Assembly: GCA_030950965.1 (NCBI GenBank)
Contig: JAUZQP010000128.1
Location: forward strand, 1-10,977
Origin: Mariprofundaceae bacterium
GTDB taxonomy: Bacteria > Pseudomonadota > Zetaproteobacteria > Mariprofundales > Mariprofundaceae
DNA: 10,977 bases
Reading direction: 5' to 3'
A model generated the notes under the pieces. It made no database searches. It saw only the letters and a program-made list of their open reading frames with translations, and was not told the origin of the DNA. This document shows positions 7,124 to 10,977 of this stretch, piece by piece; positions within the stretch are counted from its first letter, which is position 1; every line of letters begins with the position of its first letter. The position numbers were made by a program, and so were the translations under genes.

Positions 7124-8182
7124 TCATTTTTTTGCGCTTAAACTTAGTGTATGAATTGGCAATTCTTTCACATCAACATCACTGGGGGTCGTGACCAATA
7201 CTTGCCCCGCGTAAGCGCATAAACGTTGCAATAAACGCTGTTGCCGTGTGTGGTCTAAGGCTTCTAAACAATCATCGAGTAATAACAGGGGCCAAATACC
7301 ACGAGCTTGTTGACGTACGGCACATTCAGCCAATTTAATAGCAGCAGCAGCCAACTTTTGCTGACCACGAGAGCCTACGGAACGAATTTCTCGCCCTGCG
7401 GTTTCAATCAATAGGCGGTCAGCATGGGGCCCTGTGCGGCAACGCCCCAAACGTCGGTCATCTGCTCGCCCTTCGCGTAATTGCTCTAACCATTCGGACT
7501 GATCTTGTGCCGCCGTGCTATGCATACGCAATTGCAGATGGCTTTCTGTCAACGTCTGTTCATGATTTAATTGTTCGTTTTACGCTTGGCATAAACGGGC
7601 GCGAGCAGTGCTCCATAGCTGCCCATATTGTGCCAATTCTATTTCCCATACGTCCAGCTCTGCTGCCGATGCCTGGTGACGAAGTAACCGTCCGCGTTGC
7701 ATCAACACACGCAAATAAGCACGCCGAGGCTGTTGCGTCGATGGTTCATAGGCGATGAGCAATTGATCTAACCAGCGGCGGCGGTCTGCTGTTACACCAT
7801 CAATCAAGGAACGAGCCTGCGGCGCATCCACCACCAAGGGTAAAACTTCGGTTAACTCTTTACGAATAGCAACCCGTTGCCCTTGCAGAAAAGCCTGTAG
7901 TTGATTGCGTTTACCCTGTAATTGAATATGCAAAGGGCCATAGCGATGCCATACCCCACGGACCGTAAAAGCTGCACAATCCCAACGCACCAAGGCTGGA
8001 TCTCGACCTTGACGAAAGGAGCGACCGTGTGCCATCAAGCTAGCAGCTTCTAGCAGACTGGTTTTGCCACAGCCATTTTCGCCCAACAATATATTCACAC
8101 CCTGATGCAAAGACCACGAAGCTTGTTCATGGCAGCGAAAGTTTATCAACTCTAATTGCTGTAAATGTAATGCAACTGTCAT
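7124..8182 (-). pseudogene. recF: recF interrupted by one in-frame TAA at codon 201
   Basis: RecF is the SMC-like ABC ATPase that loads RecA at gaps with RecO and RecR. The frame runs from ATG at 8182 to TGA at 7124, 352 codon positions, close to the E. coli length. It stays in one frame throughout. The only defect is TAA at 7580-7582 (minus strand), reading CQA-stop-NEQLNHEQT. The upstream part (8182-7580, 200 residues) has the Walker A GENGCGKTS (34-42). The downstream part keeps the rest: RTGPHADRLLI, the signature SRGQQK, Walker B LLLLDDCLEALD. Neither half alone has a full ATP site. A re-start at TTG 7552 has no visible ribosome site. The intact motifs on both sides suggest a very recent nonsense change (for example CAA to TAA), a sequencing error, or rare readthrough. 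It follows dnaN by 47 bases. A two-polypeptide RecF is possible but unsupported. Confidence 0.85.
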
Positions 8183-8229
8183 TGCATTTATCTACCCTAG
8201 CGTGGGGGAAAGCGTAAAATATCCCAGCA

Positions 8230-9354
8230 TCAACCGTCCAAGCGCAGCGGCATCATAATATAATGGGTCATTAAATCATCGCGATCAATAATTTTCATCG
8301 CTGATTCGCCATTACAAAAGTGAATTTGTACAAATGATCCAGGCAACACCGATAAAACCTCGCGTAAAAACATGCCGTTAATAGCAAAGCTATAAGGACG
8401 TTCTAATGATGCTTCTAAGGCAACATCAGCATCCATCTGTTCCAAAGAAGATTCTTGATTGCGGTTTTTGGCAGATACTTCAATCGCTTGATCTAATAAG
8501 CTGACTTTAACATCAAAGGTATCTTCGTTACTCACCAATAAACAACGCCGTAGGACTTGTTCAACCCCCGTTTTATCCAGTTCAATCATATTCGGCATCT
8601 GTTCGGGTAATAGATGTTCAAATGAAGGGAATGTGTCTTCCACCACCTTGCTATAGAGCAAACCATCAGATGTTTTCAAACACATTTGATGGGGACCCAT
8701 ACAGAGTGTGACAGGTTCATTTTCTGTATCACATAAACGCCGTATTTCAACCAAGGTGCGTTGCGGAATAATACATTCGGACAAATTACTTTCCATCGAT
8801 AAAGGTAATGATGCCAACGCCATGTGAAAACCATTACTGGTACGCACGCGCAACCGTTGTTCTGTTTGATCAAAGATAAAAGAGGCACCTGTTAAAAACT
8901 TGCGTGTTTCGTCGCTCGAAATACAAAAAACTACCGATTGAATCATTTTAACCAATGCAGCGGGAGGTACAGTAAAGGTCTCTTCAATGCGTTGTTCTGG
9001 TGCTGATGGATAGGCATCGCCACTCATGGTGTTTAATTTAAAACGAGAGCGACCACATTTAATACGTAAAACATGTTCATCCAGCGTGCACTCCACAGGG
9101 TAACCGGGTGGTAACTCACGAATAATTTCAAATGTTTTTTTGGCTGGCACAATAATGCTGCCTTCATCTTTTACTTCAGCCTCTAAGGTCGAAGTAAGAT
9201 ACATAACGCTATCTGATGCTGTTAAGCGAAGACCTTCTGAAGTCACTTCAAGTAAAATATTACTCAATATGGGATTGATCTTCTTACGATCTACCACATT
9301 TTGACAACGCTGTATTTGAGCTAGGAATGCCGTTTGTTCAACAATAAAGTGCAT
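8230..9354 (-). CDS. dnaN: DNA polymerase III sliding clamp (beta subunit)
   Basis: DnaN forms the homodimeric ring that tethers DNA polymerase III and other clamp-binding proteins to DNA. The protein has 374 residues (E. coli 366), enough for the three repeated clamp domains of about 120 residues each. It opens MHFIVEQTAFLAQIQRCQNVVDRKK and closes YIMMPLRLDG, where E. coli ends YVVMPMRL. Inside are the family segments NPILSNILLEV (27-37), RSRFKLNTMSGDAYPS and YSFAINGMFLREVLSVLPG. The ATG at 9352-9354 has a strong ribosome site, AAGGAG, at 9360-9365 on the minus strand with a five-base spacer. The gene is transcribed leftward out of the origin region and recF follows 47 bases later. The normal upstream partner dnaA is absent, so its promoter must lie within the origin region. 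Confidence 0.98.
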   Translation of the reverse strand: MHFIVEQTAFLAQIQRCQNVVDRKKINPILSNILLEVTSEGLRLTASDSVMYLTSTLEAEVKDEGSIIVPAKKTFEIIRELPPGYPVECTLDEHVLRIKCGRSRFKLNTMSGDAYPSAPEQRIEETFTVPPAALVKMIQSVVFCISSDETRKFLTGASFIFDQTEQRLRVRTSNGFHMALASLPLSMESNLSECIIPQRTLVEIRRLCDTENEPVTLCMGPHQMCLKTSDGLLYSKVVEDTFPSFEHLLPEQMPNMIELDKTGVEQVLRRCLLVSNEDTFDVKVSLLDQAIEVSAKNRNQESSLEQMDADVALEASLERPYSFAINGMFLREVLSVLPGSFVQIHFCNGESAMKIIDRDDLMTHYIMMPLRLDG

Positions 9355-9394
9355 AAATACTCCTTAAAGTATTAGTTATATAAAAATTCATAGC

Positions 9395-9602
9395 CATCGT
9401 AGGGGCTGTGGATAGTGTGAATAACTTTATAAGTAATTGAATGATAAAACTATTTAAGTGGTGATGTGTAATCAATAAGGCTGTGATGATAGTGTGAATG
9501 GATTGTGAATGAAAGTCTATTTTTTATAAAGTAGTGATTGAATAAAGTTTACCCACATTTTATCCACATGATTTATGATCGTTTATACTGAAGTTATGCA
9601 CC
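9395..9602. repeat. Origin module, copy A (seven DnaA-type boxes)
   Basis: Reverse-oriented boxes begin at 9407 (TGTGGATAG), 9416 (TGTGAATAA), 9493 (TGTGAATGG) and 9504 (TGTGAATGA). Forward boxes begin at 9549 (TTACCCACA), 9560 (TTATCCACA) and 9594 (TTATGCACC). Boxes come in pairs, 9 bp apart in the first pair and 11 bp apart in the others. The 30 bases at 9395-9424 match 9745-9774 at 26 positions. Confidence 0.75.
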
Positions 9603-9744
9603 GTTACATTGAATGATGGAATATTCAACTTATGATAATAATATCGCCCTATTGTGTCAGCTATTTTTGCTCATTCTATATGGCTATTAACAGTTTACCT
9701 TAAGAACTATGAATACTTTATATAATTATAAAAGAAATAGTCAT
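9603..9744. other. AT-rich spacer between origin modules, candidate unwinding region
   Basis: The spacer lacks DnaA boxes and is AT-rich, most strongly at about 9706-9740 where TTTATATAATTATAAAAG occurs. Its position between two box clusters makes it a candidate duplex-unwinding element. The AT-rich flanks of each box pair are alternatives. Confidence 0.45.
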
Positions 9745-9951
9745 CATCGTAGGGCTTGTGGATAATGTGAGTAAGATTTTAAATCATTGATAGTAAAGTA
9801 TAATAAGATATTTTCTTGGTACAGTAATGATGTTTAAAAACTGTGGGCTAAATGTGAATAAGTTACTGGTTGATGGTCATAGCTTAAGATGATTGATTTA
9901 TCCTCTGTTTATACACAGCTTTTCATAGTAGTTATATACGGGTTATTCATC
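9745..9951. repeat. Origin module, copy B (seven DnaA-type boxes)
   Basis: Boxes begin at 9757 (TGTGGATAA), 9766 (TGTGAGTAA), 9842 (TGTGGGCTA), 9853 (TGTGAATAA), 9898 (TTATCCTCT), 9909 (TTATACACA) and 9943 (TTATTCATC). Each lies 349 or 350 bp after its partner in copy A and has the same orientation. The sequence between boxes is diverged but alignable, so the duplication is old and the box spacing has been kept. Confidence 0.75.
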
Positions 9952-9995
9952 AAGTCAGGGGTATTGTAAGTTTGCGTATGAAGTGGCGACCGTAA

Positions 9996-10009
9996 AGACT
10001 ATAAAGTCT
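9996..10009. promoter_or_regulatory. Small dyad upstream of the cupredoxin-like gene
   Basis: AGACT-ATAA-AGTCT is a perfect 5-bp dyad with a 4-base centre, 34 bases before the ATG at 10044. It may be an operator or overlap a TATAAA-like -10. No good -35 is seen, so this is tentative. Confidence 0.25.
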
Positions 10010-10043
10010 AACCTGAATTATTTAGGCTAATGGGAGTGCACGC

Positions 10044-10508
10044 ATGAAGAAGGGTTTATTGAAAGGATGTTTGTTATGGATGATCATCGCATGGCCTGTG
10101 TGGACAGCGATGGCTGAAGGCTCGACTCCTGTGTTGATTGCCTGGCATCAACAGGCTTGCCAGTTTGTGGAGGCTGAAGGCCGAGACTTGGCTTACCTTA
10201 GCATGACTGCGGATGATTGCGTTGCAATAAATGATCGTGATGCGGAACAACGGTTGGCAGTCAGCCCCAGTGTTCAAATCAAGGCTGGTGAGTATGTGTT
10301 TCGTATTTATAATGATGATGTTCCTTATGCCTTAGGATTTTGGTTGCGAGGTCAGGGTTTAGCACGGCTAACCTTGCCCAGTGTTTCGGGCGGTGGCATT
10401 GAAGCAGGTAATTTTAAAGATTATCGCATCAGCTTGAAGCCTGGGAAGTATTGGTACTCCTGCCCATTGAACCCTACACCTGATTATAGATTAACGGTGG
10501 TTAAATGA
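10044..10508 (+). CDS. Exported cupredoxin-like protein of unknown function
   Basis: The 154-residue protein starts with a clear signal peptide (KK at 2-3, hydrophobic stretch about 9-21, likely cleavage after AMA at residue 24), so the mature form should be periplasmic. The C-terminal half has a cupredoxin-like pattern: VQIKAGEYVFRIYNDD (77-92), then LKPGKYWYSCPL (131-142) and a final strand DYRLTVVK. Cys140 sits where a copper-ligand cysteine would be, but the usual following His and Met are replaced (CPLNPTPDY). The upstream His is also not evident, so type 1 copper binding is doubtful. Cys39 and Cys59 could form a disulfide. The ATG has GGGAG (10032-10036) seven bases upstream. Its stop overlaps the next gene, a VTT-domain membrane protein, suggesting a shared task at the envelope. 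I do not recognise a named family. Confidence 0.75.
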   Translation: MKKGLLKGCLLWMIIAWPVWTAMAEGSTPVLIAWHQQACQFVEAEGRDLAYLSMTADDCVAINDRDAEQRLAVSPSVQIKAGEYVFRIYNDDVPYALGFWLRGQGLARLTLPSVSGGGIEAGNFKDYRISLKPGKYWYSCPLNPTPDYRLTVVK

Positions 10509-10977
10509 TGAATAAGAAAATTTTACTCCGCCGCGTGTTACCATTATTACTATTATTAACGATGATCATTCTGTTTTTTGTGTTTGATATGCAGCAGTGG
10601 TTTTCTTTGGATGCCTTGAAGCTACATCATGAGCAGTTGCAACAATTTCAAATGGAACATCCTGTGATTGCACCACTGATTTATGTGTTGCTGTACATTG
10701 CCATTGTCGCGTTTTCATTACCTGGCGGGACGCTAATGACGGTCGTGGGGGGCTTTTTGTTTGGTGCGTGGTTGGGCTCTGCACTGGCTGTCGTTGCTGC
10801 CACAGTTGGAGCGACATCTTTGTTTTTATTGGCGAAAACGGCATGGGGTGACGTGTTGATTAAAAAAGTAGGGCCAGCCTTACGTCAGATGCAACAAGGC
10901 TTTGCTGATCATGCGTTGAGTTATCTGTTTGTGTTGCGTTTGGTTCCTGTTATTCCCTTTTTCTTGGTGAATTTAGC
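10508..10977 (+). CDS. TVP38/TMEM64 (VTT domain) membrane protein, N-terminal part
   Basis: The visible 156 residues belong to a DedA-related inner-membrane family thought to act in lipid handling. A first membrane segment follows a positively charged start (MNKKILLRRVLPLLLLLTMI, about 9-25). VIAPLIYVLLYIAIVAFSLPGG and TVVGGFLFGAWLGSALAVVAATVGA make up the next hydrophobic part. SLPGG followed by GGFLFG is a VTT-domain hallmark, as is the late LRLVPVIPFFLVNL at the window edge. Polar HHEQLQQFQMEH lies between segments 1 and 2. I chose the ATG at 10508, which shares its A with the upstream TGA (TGATG) and has GGTGG seven bases before it. An in-frame ATG three bases earlier is possible. The C-terminus lies beyond the window. 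Substrate is unknown. Confidence 0.88.
   Translation, partial: MNKKILLRRVLPLLLLLTMIILFFVFDMQQWFSLDALKLHHEQLQQFQMEHPVIAPLIYVLLYIAIVAFSLPGGTLMTVVGGFLFGAWLGSALAVVAATVGATSLFLLAKTAWGDVLIKKVGPALRQMQQGFADHALSYLFVLRLVPVIPFFLVNL

Larger units (their letters stand above)
9395..9951. other. oriC: Chromosomal replication origin (oriC), tandemly duplicated
   Basis: This is the core of the 689-base gene-free stretch between dnaN and the rightward gene at 10044. Exact TTATNCACA or reverse boxes lie at 9416-9424, 9560-9568, 9757-9765, 9853-9861 and 9909-9917. Boxes with one mismatch lie at 9407-9415, 9504-9512, 9549-9557, 9594-9602 and 9766-9774. All fall into two copies of one seven-box module, offset by 349-350 bp. 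Genes on each side run away from it, as expected at a bidirectional origin. Only one GATC occurs (9577-9580), so Dam/SeqA control as in E. coli is not suggested. I see no coding potential or RNA gene. Origin function is inferred from the boxes, AT-richness and the adjacent dnaN. Confidence 0.85.

Noticed and set aside
7552..7582. Frameshift as the cause of the recF break
   Set aside because: Both parts are in the same frame (8182 minus 7552 is a multiple of three), and reading through the TAA gives continuous RecF-like sequence.
9842..9850. TGTGGGCTA as an independent DnaA box
   Set aside because: Three mismatches to the consensus. It is listed only because it is the positional partner of 9493-9501 in the duplicated module.
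1..10977. CRISPR array, tRNA or rRNA genes
   Set aside because: No regularly spaced direct repeats and no cloverleaf or rRNA signature were seen on either strand.

Overview
The window looks like a piece of a gammaproteobacterial chromosome that contains the replication origin. The evidence is a GyrB of the long proteobacterial type (806 residues, with the insert inside the TOPRIM region), a dnaN-recF-gyrB gene order, PurM and PurN of proteobacterial type, and a Tim44-like exported protein starting KRFGGGSSFGK after its signal peptide. A sulfur-oxidising Thiotrichales-type bacterium is possible, but that placement is a guess from protein flavour only.

Layout, left to right. Positions 1-278 (minus strand) hold the start of a Tim44-like domain protein. 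Positions 525-689 hold a short palindromic MITE-like element flanked by TTA. Positions 714-2739 (plus strand) hold an AT-rich type II restriction-modification module: a PmeII/EcoO109I-like endonuclease, then a cytosine-5 methyltransferase with a MerR-type winged helix fused to its N-terminus. Between the two genes is a consensus-like promoter overlapped at each end by one of two matching palindromic sites. Positions 9354 down to 2758 (minus strand) hold dnaN, a recF broken by one in-frame TAA, a second palindromic element, gyrB, purM and purN. The last three overlap or almost touch and are probably translationally coupled.

Positions 9355-10043 hold no gene and have the features of oriC: several exact TTATNCACA boxes, many near matches, and AT-rich DNA. 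Read closely, it consists of two diverged copies of one seven-box module, offset by 349-350 bp for every box. dnaA, the usual neighbour of dnaN, is not here. To the right, transcribed away from the origin, are an exported cupredoxin-like protein of unknown function (10044-10508) and the start of a TVP38/TMEM64 (VTT domain) membrane protein that overlaps it.

Replication genes (dnaN, recF, gyrB) run leftward from the origin and the membrane/periplasm pair runs rightward, so both arms are co-oriented with forks leaving oriC. The restriction-modification module and the two palindromic elements look like later insertions into this core region. The most notable points are the duplicated origin module, the likely self-regulating methyltransferase with its paired operators, and the interrupted recF.
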